IMG/VR virus record: IMGVR_UViG_3300004369_000132
Location: 1 to 25,145 of that record
From: a virus
Reading direction: 5' to 3' (one strand)
DNA length: 25,145 nucleotides
Both the position numbers and the translations under genes were made by a program. Shown in pieces: positions 12,818 through 20,877 of this stretch. Each line of letters begins with the position of its first letter. Within the stretch, counting starts at the first letter, position 1. Below the pieces are notes generated by a model. It was not told the origin of the DNA. It saw only the letters and a list, made by a program, of their open reading frames with translations, and did no database searches.

Positions 12818-13867
12818 ATGGCTGTTCTGCTTCCAGATCAACTGGATGACTTCGTTACGGCAACGCTGGATGAGTACCGCCGTGGCGACTGGGTCGACAT
12901 TTCGATGCCGCACCAGGAATACTCGTTCGCTGAACGATTCATGAGCAAGAAGGGTCCGAAGTCTCGCGGCGGTGTGCAGCAGACTTGGGACGTTCAGATC
13001 TCGAATCTGGGCAATGCCCGGATGACGGAGCTGTATGCCACGGATCAAGTGCGTCAGAAGAACGTGCTGACCCAGGGCAAACAGCAGTGGGCGAAGTCGA
13101 CTGCAAACTTCATGTACGACATCGACGAAGATGCCTTCCAGACGAGCGTGGAAGAGATCATCAACCTGGTGCTGGTGCGTGAACACGCGATGTGGAACGA
13201 CTGGTTCATCCTGATGGAAGATCAGATTTGGGGTGCTCCGACGTCGGACACTCAGTCACCTCGGAACATTTCCGGCGTGCCGTTCTGGATCCAGAAAAAT
13301 GCGACAACCGGCTTCAACGGCGGGAATCCTTCGGGCTTCTCGTCGGGTGCAGCCGGAATCAATACCACGACGTATGCGAAGTGGAAGAACTTCACCGGCA
13401 CGTACAGCTCAGTGAGCCGTACGGACCTAGTTGCATCGTGGATCAAGGCCGTGAACTTCTGCAAGTTCAAAGCGGCACACTCCCACAAGCAGCTCGATGC
13501 GCAGGAGCAGCGTGAGTTCTGGACGACGTTCCGTCTGGTTCAACCACTGTGGGAATTCCTGGACAGCCGCAACGACAACCTGACGGACGTCGCTGGTATG
13601 GCATCGAGTGATCCGAAGTTCATGGGCATTCCGGTTCGGACTGCCTGGGCTCTGGAGAACGCGGGTCCGGCTATTGACACGTCCGATCCTCTGTACGGGA
13701 TCGACTGGGGCACGATGGAGTTCTTCTTCAGCAAGGGTCGTGAGATGCGTCTCGGGCCGATCGAGCGGGCTCCCGCAAGTCACACGGTTCGGGAGCGTCA
13801 TCTGGACAGCTTCTGCAACCTGACCTGCAACAACCGTCGTCGCAACTTCGTTCTGTACCAGGCCTGA
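12818..13867 (+). CDS. Major capsid protein
   Basis: 349-aa protein with a very strong ribosome-binding site (AAAAGGAGCC before ATG 12818), as expected for an abundant structural protein, and in the capsid position after the scaffold. It has an N-terminal amphipathic start (LLPDQLDDFVTATLDEYRRG), an extended E-loop-like segment (QEYSFAERFMSKKGPKSRGG) and a C-terminal beta-rich domain ending HTVRERHLDSFCNLTCNNRR. It is compatible with an HK97-fold coat protein of about 39 kDa. I see no N-terminal protease delta domain, in line with a separate scaffold. The family name cannot be given from sequence alone. Confidence 0.82.
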   Translation: MAVLLPDQLDDFVTATLDEYRRGDWVDISMPHQEYSFAERFMSKKGPKSRGGVQQTWDVQISNLGNARMTELYATDQVRQKNVLTQGKQQWAKSTANFMYDIDEDAFQTSVEEIINLVLVREHAMWNDWFILMEDQIWGAPTSDTQSPRNISGVPFWIQKNATTGFNGGNPSGFSSGAAGINTTTYAKWKNFTGTYSSVSRTDLVASWIKAVNFCKFKAAHSHKQLDAQEQREFWTTFRLVQPLWEFLDSRNDNLTDVAGMASSDPKFMGIPVRTAWALENAGPAIDTSDPLYGIDWGTMEFFFSKGREMRLGPIERAPASHTVRERHLDSFCNLTCNNRRRNFVLYQA

Positions 13868-13925
13868 TCTGCTTGAGCAGTGAGGCGAGTTTCAACAACT
13901 TCTACTCCAAAGAGGAGAACAGATT

Positions 13926-14687
13926 ATGTCTATCGAACGCCGTTACGACGGCGAATACGAGTCGGGCACGCGGGGTCGGTCAGCCCAAATCTTTCGTGGT
14001 ATCGACATCGCGAGCATCCTGACTGGAAACCGGGTGCGAGGCTTTGGGTTTGCGAATGATTTCCTCAGCAATGGGGATATCAGCGACTGGACCTTGACGG
14101 ATACGACCGCTTCGGAGGGCCCGGCGACCTTCGCAGCGGGAGATGGTATCGGCGGCCTCGCGGTGCTGAGCGCCGGCAGTACGATTTTTACGGAAGGTGG
14201 TCAGATTCAGTACGGAGCCGGGGAGATGTTTATCCCGGCTGCGAACAAGATCATCGCTCTCGAAACCAGTCTGACGATGACTGGGATTGGTGCCCTGAAT
14301 GTCGAGTTCTTCTTCGGGCTGTCCGTGGAGGACACGACGGTCATTGGTTCGTCGGCGAATACTTCGGCGAATCACATCGGCTTCGAGTCGGTGTCGGATG
14401 ATGGGATTGTGCTGTGTCTCGCGGAAAAGGCGGGCACTCGCCCATCATCGCCAGTCACCGGGCACACGTTCGTGTCGGGGACAAATGTCCGACTCGGCAT
14501 TCGAGTCATTGGCGTCACAAACATCGAGTTTTATGTCGATGGAGTGCTCGTGGATGACACGGTGCTCACGGCGAACATCCCGATTGTCGAGATGACGCCA
14601 ACACTGGTGGTTCAGTCAGGTGGTACTGACTCGCCGATCGCCACGGTCGACTGGGTCGACTGCTTCCAGCAGGACCACAACGACTGA
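13926..14687 (+). CDS. Capsid decoration/head-fibre-like protein with lectin-like domain
   Basis: 253 aa, with a strong ribosome-binding site (AAGAGGAGAAC) after the major capsid gene, so probably made in quantity. The first 40 residues (MSIERRYDGEYESGTRGRSA) are polar and may anchor to the capsid. The rest is beta-rich, with phrases typical of laminin-G/concanavalin-like sandwiches (GTNVRLGIRVIGVTNIEFYV followed by DGVLVDD). Such proteins often decorate capsids and bind glycans. It is the last gene before the 14711-14744 terminator, so the head operon probably ends here. The lectin role is inference. Confidence 0.65.
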   Translation: MSIERRYDGEYESGTRGRSAQIFRGIDIASILTGNRVRGFGFANDFLSNGDISDWTLTDTTASEGPATFAAGDGIGGLAVLSAGSTIFTEGGQIQYGAGEMFIPAANKIIALETSLTMTGIGALNVEFFFGLSVEDTTVIGSSANTSANHIGFESVSDDGIVLCLAEKAGTRPSSPVTGHTFVSGTNVRLGIRVIGVTNIEFYVDGVLVDDTVLTANIPIVEMTPTLVVQSGGTDSPIATVDWVDCFQQDHND

Positions 14688-14710
14688 TGCTGAGTGATGG
14701 ATGAGAACCA

Positions 14711-14744
14711 ACGGGGGAGTATCAAATGATACTCCCCCGTTTTT
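14711..14744 (+). terminator. Strong intrinsic terminator built on the palindrome
   Basis: ACGGGGGAGTATCA (14711-14724), AA, TGATACTCCCCCGT (14727-14740): a perfect 14-bp stem with minimal loop, followed by TTTT (the run is T14740-T14744). The upper stem is a perfect GTATCA-NN-TGATAC palindrome and the lower stem is G/C. No T-run follows on the other strand, so it would work in the + direction. It separates head genes from neck and tail genes. Confidence 0.92.
14719..14732. repeat. Dispersed 14-bp palindrome, copy 5 (GTATCAAATGATAC)
   Basis: Perfect copy forming the top of the terminator stem at 14711-14740. It is the only copy whose symmetry extends well past the 14-bp core. Confidence 0.92.
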
Positions 14745-14763
14745 CCAGAGGGGGAGGGAACTG

Positions 14764-15573
14764 ATGGCAGAATTGGATCCAGAGGAGCGGCGGGCGGTTG
14801 AGATGATGCTGGGACGAGCTGTCCCGGCAGAGGTGGAAGAAATCATTCTGGCGTTTCACGACATGATGGCGGTCCGGTCAGGACCAGAGGTATTGGAAGA
14901 CCCGTTTCTGGCCTGTTGCCTGTTGATGGCCGGGCTGCGGCGGGAACACATGAAGGTCGTGAACAAGCACAGCGACACGCCGATCGGCACGAAGCTGATG
15001 TGGGTCGAAGGTCAGCGGGAAATATGGGGCACGTTCCAGGGCGTGTGCGAGAAGCCGCGTGGGACGTACTGTCGGATGTGGATGCTGGACGAGTCGGAAT
15101 TCGAGCGGTCGGTCCCGGACGAGAAGTTGACGGCAATGGTCGAGCGACCGAAGTTGCCGGACGGGCTTCGCGATCTGCCGTTTGAGCCGGGCACAGAAGT
15201 AGTGGCTGACGGGAAGCGAGGGCTCTTTCGCAGCGTCTCACGCGAGGGGCGGCTGCGAGTAGAGATTGAGGAGTCTGGCATCGTCGGGCTACAGACGTTC
15301 GATCTGGACGAGGTACTGGCGTACGTGGGGAATGAGGACACGGTCCGGCATGAGTCCACAAAGGGCTGGGAGTCGGTGAAGGTCGGGTATCCAGTGACAG
15401 TGTCGGACGTCGCGGGTGAGTGGGGTACAGAGGGGGAGTTGCTGGGCGGGACATTTCAGGGCATCGGTGCAGAGGGGCAGTTGGAGATTTATCTGATCGA
15501 GCAGGACCAGGACATCCTGATCGATGCGGAGGAGGTTATCCCCGACCGGGAACTCTTTGCTGAGGCGACTTGA
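14764..15573 (+). CDS. Hypothetical structural-module protein, 269 aa
   Basis: ATG 14764 follows GGGGGAGGG with good spacing. The frame is open back to ATG 14701, but that extension runs through the terminator hairpin and has a weak ribosome-binding site, so the shorter start is chosen. The N-terminal half is helical (PEERRAVEMMLGRAVPAEVE...). The second half has two beta-rich segments that resemble each other in outline, about 140-190 (PGTEVVADGKRGLFRSVS) and 200-255 (GYPVTVSDVAGEWGTEGELL), possibly two small SH3/KOW-like barrels. No family is recognised. It is the first gene after the terminator and directly upstream of the adaptor (TGATG junction). Confidence 0.68.
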   Translation: MAELDPEERRAVEMMLGRAVPAEVEEIILAFHDMMAVRSGPEVLEDPFLACCLLMAGLRREHMKVVNKHSDTPIGTKLMWVEGQREIWGTFQGVCEKPRGTYCRMWMLDESEFERSVPDEKLTAMVERPKLPDGLRDLPFEPGTEVVADGKRGLFRSVSREGRLRVEIEESGIVGLQTFDLDEVLAYVGNEDTVRHESTKGWESVKVGYPVTVSDVAGEWGTEGELLGGTFQGIGAEGQLEIYLIEQDQDILIDAEEVIPDRELFAEAT

Positions 15574-17948
15574 TGGCTGAGTCAACGCTGTCCCTGAAGC
15601 GAGATGACATCCGGAAGCGGATCGCGTTGTATCTGGGATTCGGCCTGGATGAAGAGCGATGGGACACGACGCAGATCGAGCAATTGAGCCTGTTCCTGAG
15701 TGACGGACTACGGTGCTTCGAATCGCCAGTGATCGAGAAGCAGCCGTACGAGTGGTCATTCCGGAAGATCCAGGGCACGATCACGACGGGTAATGCGCAG
15801 CAGGCGTATTCATTGCCGGATGACTTCAGTGGCGTCATTGATCGGCTGGTGATGACATCCCAGAGCGGTTCACTCACGATCACGATGATCCCGTTGGATG
15901 CGTTGCTGCAGAAGCAGGCGAAGGAAGCTCCAGCGAATGGGCCTCCACAATACGCAGCGATCCGGAAGTTGTCTGGTGCTCCCAGTACGAGCCAGAGCAT
16001 ACGCTGGGAACTACTGCTGTTCCCCACGAGCGATGCGACGGTCCGGACGCTGCGATACACGTACCCGTACATTCCGGACGGGGTGTCGGCAACAAGCAAT
16101 ACCTACACGTCAGTGCCGGCGATGCACGCAGAAACGGTTGTGGCAGCCTGTCTGGCGTCCGCCGAGCGGTATACGAACCGTGAGAGCCAGGTGCAGCAGG
16201 CGTACTTCCAGGAGCGTTTGCAGGCGTCAGTGCAGCACGACCAGCAGGTGCGCCGGTCGATGGAAGAGACGTTCTCCTTTGTGAAGCCAGCGTATGGCGC
16301 GTACAACTGGTTTGCTCGCCGGATCGGAAGATGGGCAGGATTCGGCTGGAACTACGAAGAGTGGAGTAATCCCCAGTCGGAAGAGGTGAACGACATCATC
16401 CAGCGGGGCCTGCGTCGATTTTACTTTCCGCCTCCAATGCCACGCGGGGAAGGGGCACCGCCTGAGTCACCGCATGAATGGTCGTTCCTGAGTCCGACCG
16501 GCACAATTGCGATGGTGACGTCACAGGTCGAGTACGATTTGCCGGATGGGTTTCAGGGCGTGATCGGTGAAATGGCCTTCCCTGTGGGGTCTGGTTACAA
16601 GTCTCTTCAGAAGGTGAGCCACAGCGATCATCTGGCCATGCTGGCGGGTGATTCGACAGATGGGGTGCCGCGATATTATTCCGTGGTCCCTAAGTCGCAG
16701 ACAGGATCAGCGAATCAACTGGCAAAGGCGGCGCTGTATCCGCCACCGGCAGTGGCCCATAACGGTACGTCGTTGATCTATCGGTTTAAGCGGACGCCGG
16801 CCGCGTTGGCGACAGCCACTCCGTATCCGTACGGCGGTGAGGCACACGCAGAGACGATGCTGGCGGCAATGCGATGTGTCTGGGCGGATGGCGGCGAGCA
16901 GGAGCAGCCGGCCTATCAGGGGTTCCTGCAAAGGCTGGCCGCGTCCATCCAACTGGACAAGGTGGGTGAGCAGGGAACGGTCATGCCGTGGAACGTGACG
17001 GCACCAACCTACGGCAGTTATGACTGGCTGCTGGAAGAAGTCGGCGCGGTGATGGGCGTGGGTGGTAACCCAGCCGCCTGGTCCCACGACGAAGAGCGGC
17101 GAATTGACAGCTTCATTCAGCGTGGCTATGAAATCTTCCAGATGCCTCACCTGACGGGTGATCCGGCCCTGAGTCATCATCGCTGGAGTTTCTTGTATAC
17201 CACGGCCACGCTGACTACGGTTGAATCATACGATACAGGCACGATCACGAGCACGGCGGGTGTCGGCGTTGAGTTGAGCGGGGGCACGTTCCCGACCTGG
17301 GCTGCGTCCGGCGAGATTGAGATTGACGGCGTCTGGTACGAGGTGGACACCCGGACGGACGGCGACACGATCGTTCTGGTGGACACGGGGGTCACGGCAG
17401 CGGCAGGCACGGAGTACACGCTGCATCGGATGTGGTATAGCCTGCCGAGCACGTTGCAGGACCTGGACGGGCCATTGACGTACGCAGCGGGGAACGCACC
17501 GTACGCGACGGTCGAAGAGCGAACTGAGGCGTTTCTTCGGGAGCGTCGGCAGAATGAGCCGTCGACAGGGTACGCGAGGTATTTCGCGGTGCGGCCCACG
17601 ATTGCCGCCACGGCTGGCACGACCTGGGAGTTGACTGCTTGGCCGAACTGGGACGGCATCTATGTCCTGACATACCGATACAAGGTGAAGCCAGGCGTGT
17701 TGACGACGGGCGACTTCCCACTGGGTGGGTCGGAGCACGCAGAGACGGTCCTGGCAAGTTGTCTGGCACTGGTTGACCCTCGGAAGTTCCGCGAGGACTT
17801 CATGCTCAAGCTGGCTGGTTCGATCCGAATGGATCAGCGTGAGCAGAGTCCGGCCTCGTTGGGGATCGGCTATGACAGATCAGATTTTTCCGGGATCGGG
17901 TGGTCACACGGCTACGACGGTCACACTAACGTCTATGAGAGCCCGTAA
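15573..17948 (+). CDS. Triplicated head-tail adaptor-like protein
   Basis: 791 aa from ATG 15573 (TGATG overlap); a TTG just before it is less likely. The chain holds three copies of one domain. Copy starts are marked by FGLDEERW... (21-52), FGWNYEEW... (256-286) and VGGNPAAW... (496-525). Each is followed by W-S-F (61-63, 303-305, 538-540), an LPDDF-like turn (81-85, 323-327, 624 onwards) and an HAETV/M helix (185, 425, 722). The YSLPDDFSGVIDRL pattern resembles single-domain phage adaptor proteins (SU10/P22 gp4/T7 gp11 type) that form a 12-mer ring under the portal. The third copy carries an extra beta-rich insert (about 553-617, including GEIEIDGVWYEVDTRT). Fusion of three adaptors is unusual. 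Confidence 0.75.
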   Translation: MAESTLSLKRDDIRKRIALYLGFGLDEERWDTTQIEQLSLFLSDGLRCFESPVIEKQPYEWSFRKIQGTITTGNAQQAYSLPDDFSGVIDRLVMTSQSGSLTITMIPLDALLQKQAKEAPANGPPQYAAIRKLSGAPSTSQSIRWELLLFPTSDATVRTLRYTYPYIPDGVSATSNTYTSVPAMHAETVVAACLASAERYTNRESQVQQAYFQERLQASVQHDQQVRRSMEETFSFVKPAYGAYNWFARRIGRWAGFGWNYEEWSNPQSEEVNDIIQRGLRRFYFPPPMPRGEGAPPESPHEWSFLSPTGTIAMVTSQVEYDLPDGFQGVIGEMAFPVGSGYKSLQKVSHSDHLAMLAGDSTDGVPRYYSVVPKSQTGSANQLAKAALYPPPAVAHNGTSLIYRFKRTPAALATATPYPYGGEAHAETMLAAMRCVWADGGEQEQPAYQGFLQRLAASIQLDKVGEQGTVMPWNVTAPTYGSYDWLLEEVGAVMGVGGNPAAWSHDEERRIDSFIQRGYEIFQMPHLTGDPALSHHRWSFLYTTATLTTVESYDTGTITSTAGVGVELSGGTFPTWAASGEIEIDGVWYEVDTRTDGDTIVLVDTGVTAAAGTEYTLHRMWYSLPSTLQDLDGPLTYAAGNAPYATVEERTEAFLRERRQNEPSTGYARYFAVRPTIAATAGTTWELTAWPNWDGIYVLTYRYKVKPGVLTTGDFPLGGSEHAETVLASCLALVDPRKFREDFMLKLAGSIRMDQREQSPASLGIGYDRSDFSGIGWSHGYDGHTNVYESP
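17223..17236. repeat. Degenerate palindrome copy (GAATCATACGATAC)
   Basis: Two mismatches in the arms. It lies at the start of the insert in the third adaptor repeat and encodes E-S-Y-D-T in the common frame. Weak on its own. Confidence 0.35.
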
Positions 17949-18292
17949 TGGAAAACCGCGCCCCTTCACTGAACTACGCTCACACGTACAGCACCGATTC
18001 TGCGAATAACGCAGCGGCGACGATCACGCTGGCGGCTGCGGCGAATGTGCAGCATGTGCTGGACCGGATTGACGTGGCGTTTGATATTTCGCCGGCAGCG
18101 GCCGTGCTGTTGACGATCTCGATTGCCGGGTCAGTGGTGTGGACGATGCCGCTCACGACCGCCGGACCGGCACCGTTCCTGTTCGATGGGGACGAGAAGT
18201 ATTACACCGGAAAGAACGAAGAGATGATTATCAGCCTGGCCGCGTCCGGGACAGCGGGCCGGACGGGTTACTTGAATACGATCACGCATTGA
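17948..18292 (+). CDS. Small beta-rich virion-region protein, 114 aa
   Basis: Starts at ATG 17948 in a TAATG overlap with the adaptor stop. The sequence (MENRAPSLNYAHTYSTDSAN, then AAATITLAAAANVQHVLDRI) has alternating hydrophobic strands and an Ala/Thr-rich composition. It ends with TGRTGYLNTITH-like strands. This suggests a small beta-sandwich of the kind found as minor neck or tail components. No signal peptide and no catalytic motif are visible. Family not recognised. Confidence 0.65.
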   Translation: MENRAPSLNYAHTYSTDSANNAAATITLAAAANVQHVLDRIDVAFDISPAAAVLLTISIAGSVVWTMPLTTAGPAPFLFDGDEKYYTGKNEEMIISLAASGTAGRTGYLNTITH

Positions 18293-18299
18293 GAACACG

Positions 18300-19151
18300 A
18301 TGGCGTACAAAGGACTTTCCGGGTTACCCGGCACCAGTGGCACCTTAACGGCGAGACACGATTCTTCGCTGGTGCGAGTAGTCAAAGAACAGAAGAAGCC
18401 CCGTCGCAAATATGCGATTGTCTGCCCGCACGCAGGGAAGGGCTTCTGCTGGACGGAATTCCGGAAGAGCTTGAGGCAGTTGCCGATCGATCAGTCGCAT
18501 GTTGTCCTGTATGACAATTCTCGGTCAGGCTTGCATCGGAGGCGGTTGGAATCGTTGGCGGATTCGTTGCCATCTTTCACGCTGATTCAGGACATGAACA
18601 CTCCCCAATCGATCGAGAGCACTCGCGATTTCGTGCCGATCGTGAAGCGGTGCAGCGAAGTTTACGAAGAGATTTACGGGAACCATTTGTCAAGAAGCGA
18701 GTTCGTGATCAATCTTGAGGACGATATCGGAGTTCCTGCTGGTGGATTCGAGCAGTTGCTGTGGGCGATGAAGGACGAGAATGTCGGAACCGTGATCGGC
18801 GATTGCAATGACCGTCGCACCATGGTCTCGGAAGGGCGGATTCAATCGATTGTCTGCAATTTCCTTGAGGTTAAAGAGATTGGCGGGGCGGCAGGGGTGG
18901 AGATCCAGACAGAATTGGTGCCGACAAAGCCGGGGGGGCTGGAATGGGTCGGCTCGGGCCACATGGGATTATGGTTAAGTCGCCGGGAAGCGGTCGATGA
19001 AGTGGGGATGAAAACGACGCTGGGTGAGCCGATTGGTCACGACATCCAGTACGGTCTGCGGCTGAACCGGGCAGGCTGGCGGTTTGCTGTGAACTGGGGT
19101 GTGAAACTGAAACACTTTTATCAGGACGGTAAGCAGAAGATGAATGTGTGA
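18300..19151 (+). CDS. Glycosyltransferase, GT-A fold (GT2-like)
   Basis: 283 aa. After an unusual N-terminus (YKGLSGLPGTSGTLTARHDS) the GT domain starts near residue 37 (KYAIVCPHAGKG). It has a nucleotide-sugar type segment HVVLYDNSRSGLHRRRLESL (67-86), an acidic metal-binding motif FVINLEDDIG (135-144) in DxD position, and a C-terminal HDIQYGLRLNRAGWRFAV (247-264) with KLKHFY (269-274). This fits the acceptor/catalytic Asp and late His of GT-A enzymes. It would transfer a sugar from a nucleotide-sugar to a glycan, protein or DNA base. It overlaps the sulfotransferase gene by 8 nt and is flanked by virion-protein genes. Base composition looks less GC-rich than the neighbours, a hint of later acquisition. 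Confidence 0.75.
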   Translation: MAYKGLSGLPGTSGTLTARHDSSLVRVVKEQKKPRRKYAIVCPHAGKGFCWTEFRKSLRQLPIDQSHVVLYDNSRSGLHRRRLESLADSLPSFTLIQDMNTPQSIESTRDFVPIVKRCSEVYEEIYGNHLSRSEFVINLEDDIGVPAGGFEQLLWAMKDENVGTVIGDCNDRRTMVSEGRIQSIVCNFLEVKEIGGAAGVEIQTELVPTKPGGLEWVGSGHMGLWLSRREAVDEVGMKTTLGEPIGHDIQYGLRLNRAGWRFAVNWGVKLKHFYQDGKQKMNV

Positions 19152-19791
19152 GATGGGCATGATTCTCCCGAAATCCGTGTTTATTCACATCCCGAAAACA
19201 GGCGGGACTTCGGTTCGGATGTTGTGCGAAATGATGGGGATCTGTCTGGGCGAGACTGGCTCAGCGACGCAGACGGATCTGGAAAATAAACATGCTCCGT
19301 ATCGGGTGATGCGGAGCGAGGTGGGTTCGCGGGGAGCGTTTGCGACAGTCAGGCCGACGCTGGAGTGGTATCGGTCGCAATGGATGCACAAGACGAGGAC
19401 GGGGGACGGAGGGGGAATTGTTGGTGAAGAGTATTACCGGCCTGACTTTGATGAGTGGGTCAGGCATGTGACAGTGGCGTTGCCTGGTCATTATGGCTGG
19501 TATCTGGGTTCGATGCTGGATGGTTCGGATGCGGTACTCATTGAAACGTGTCGGCTGCTCAATGGATTGAGGGGGGCGTTGCATCATCTGAATGAAGCAT
19601 TTACATGGCCCAGGTTAGATTCGTCCTGGCGGATGAATCGGGCTGGTGAGTCGGAAAGAGAACAATCAGCCTGGACGCCAGAACTCATGTTGAGAGTGGT
19701 GGCGTCAGAAGGAAAACAGAGGTATCCGGATGAGTTTCTGGATAAGTATGGTAAGAATTTTGTCCGTCGCGAGAGCGGCATCACAGTGTGA
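19144..19791 (+). CDS. Carbohydrate sulfotransferase-like protein (PAPS-dependent)
   Basis: 215 aa. The N-terminus carries VFIHIPKTGGTSVRMLCEMM (12-31), the classic 5'-phosphosulfate-binding loop of the Sulfotransfer_2/heparan-sulfate-type family (IPKTGGTS). A second segment FATVRPTLEWYRSQWMHK (66-83) matches the 3'-phosphate motif (Arg70...Ser78). KHAPYRV (49-55) is a candidate acceptor-side histidine region. It would move sulfate from PAPS onto a sugar hydroxyl. ATG 19144 overlaps the glycosyltransferase stop by 8 nt; ATG 19153 and 19159 are alternative starts. PAPS must come from the host, since no APS kinase is seen. Paired with the GT it suggests synthesis of a sulfated glycan. Confidence 0.82.
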   Translation: MCEMGMILPKSVFIHIPKTGGTSVRMLCEMMGICLGETGSATQTDLENKHAPYRVMRSEVGSRGAFATVRPTLEWYRSQWMHKTRTGDGGGIVGEEYYRPDFDEWVRHVTVALPGHYGWYLGSMLDGSDAVLIETCRLLNGLRGALHHLNEAFTWPRLDSSWRMNRAGESEREQSAWTPELMLRVVASEGKQRYPDEFLDKYGKNFVRRESGITV

Positions 19792-19802
19792 GGAGAATTA
19801 CG

Positions 19803-20189
19803 ATGGGACAGTTGGATCAAGATGCCCGCCGGGCAACGGATGAGCTGGATATCCGCGATCCGGGCGATGCGAAAACGATTACGTCGCGCGGTGTCGTGGG
19901 ATCACGGTGCGTGTTGACGAGCGCGGCCGCAGAAACACGGATTCTCGGTGCCCCGCAGCAGGAGAATGAAACCCTGCTGTTGACGGCGAAGGATCAGGCA
20001 GCGGGTGACATTACGCTGACGATCACTCCGACCGGCCTGTATGACTCCGGCTACCAGTCCGGGGAGTTGGTGACACTGACGACGGTTGTCTTCAGTGCAG
20101 ACGGGGAATCCCTGCTGCTGCGAGCGATCAGCGTCGGCGGAACGCTTAAGTGGGTGGTTGAGTCTGCGATGGGCGCGGCACTGTCCTGA
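19803..20189 (+). CDS. Small beta-rich virion-region protein, 128 aa
   Basis: ATG 19803 follows GAGGAGAATT, a good site; an in-frame GTG at 19788 sits in the previous stop region. The N-terminal 30 residues are polar and acidic (MGQLDQDARRATDELDIRDP). The rest is beta-rich with Thr/Leu alternation (TLLLTAKDQAAGDITLTITP, VTLTTVVFSADGESLLLRAI). It fits a capsid/tail decoration or neck protein. Family not recognised. A perfect palindrome copy follows it at 20195-20208. Confidence 0.65.
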   Translation: MGQLDQDARRATDELDIRDPGDAKTITSRGVVGSRCVLTSAAAETRILGAPQQENETLLLTAKDQAAGDITLTITPTGLYDSGYQSGELVTLTTVVFSADGESLLLRAISVGGTLKWVVESAMGAALS

Positions 20190-20194
20190 TAAAA

Positions 20195-20208
20195 GTATCA
20201 TTTGATAC
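20195..20208. repeat. Dispersed 14-bp palindrome, copy 6 (GTATCATTTGATAC)
   Basis: Perfect copy in the 31-bp gap between genes ending at 20189 and starting at 20221, 12 bp upstream of the ATG and next to the ribosome-binding site. A bound protein here could affect transcription or the start of the next gene. No T-run or G/C extension is present, so it is not a terminator. Confidence 0.93.
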
Positions 20209-20220
20209 CGGGGTGAGCCG

Positions 20221-20877
20221 ATGGCTGAGCGGGTTCTGACATGCGCAGTGAGTGCCGACGACGGGTATGAAGCCAACGGTGGCGGCATGACCTTGACGGA
20301 CATAGTGTTGCAGCTGGGAATGCCCAACAACAATGAGGTGGCCTGCGCGTTCCGTTTCCCGTTGCCGTCAACTGGCTGGCTGGTGGACAAGACGTTGACG
20401 GATGTGTCGTTGCGGTTGACGTTTACTGGTGGGAATCAGGGCAGTTACACGGCGAAGTTGTATCTGGAGAACGGCGCTACACCTGGCGTGTTGACGACGG
20501 GATCTGGTGACATCTCTGGCCGAACGAAGACAACGGCGTTTGTGTGGTTCGGATCGGGTGTCGTGGGTTCACCGACCCCGGATGAGGTGAAATCCTATAA
20601 CATGGATGGGACCGGACGGTCGATCCTGCTGGCATTGGAGGAGGTGATCACATCTCGGACGGCAGAGTTGATGGATGCGATTGTGGTGATCGTCATCTAT
20701 ACGGCGTCGACCGACAATGGTTATCGCAGCATTTACGCATACGACAAAGACGTAACGCCAGCAACAAGCGTGGCTCCGGGTCCACCACGACTGGTGCTGA
20801 CGTACAGTGAGGACGTGATCGTTGATGACCGGAACGTGAGGTTTCACATGACCGATAACGCGGACGTGGTAGTGTAA
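20221..20877 (+). CDS. Virion-surface protein with beta-sandwich/CBM-like fold, 218 aa
   Basis: ATG 20221 follows GGGGTGAG. The chain is beta-rich, starting AERVLTCAVSADDGYEANGG, with FPLPSTGWLVDKTLTDVSLR and YTAKLYLENGATPGVLTTGS segments typical of jelly-roll carbohydrate-binding or DNRLRE-type domains. It continues with a long strand-rich tail ending in FHMTDNADVVV. Such domains in phage tail regions usually bind glycans or mediate trimerisation. No enzymatic motif is visible. Placement between the sulfotransferase and hub genes would fit a fibre or spike. This is inference from composition and position. Confidence 0.62.
   Translation: MAERVLTCAVSADDGYEANGGGMTLTDIVLQLGMPNNNEVACAFRFPLPSTGWLVDKTLTDVSLRLTFTGGNQGSYTAKLYLENGATPGVLTTGSGDISGRTKTTAFVWFGSGVVGSPTPDEVKSYNMDGTGRSILLALEEVITSRTAELMDAIVVIVIYTASTDNGYRSIYAYDKDVTPATSVAPGPPRLVLTYSEDVIVDDRNVRFHMTDNADVVV

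Noticed and set aside
14701-14763. Upstream start ATG 14701 for the 14764 gene
   Set aside because: The extension crosses the terminator hairpin and has a weak ribosome-binding site, whereas 14764 has a strong one.
17694-20501. 17-bp identity GGCGTGTTGACGACGGG at 17694-17710 and 20485-20501
   Set aside because: Both encode G-V-L-T-T-G in unrelated proteins. A single short match in biased coding DNA may be chance, and no longer similarity surrounds it.
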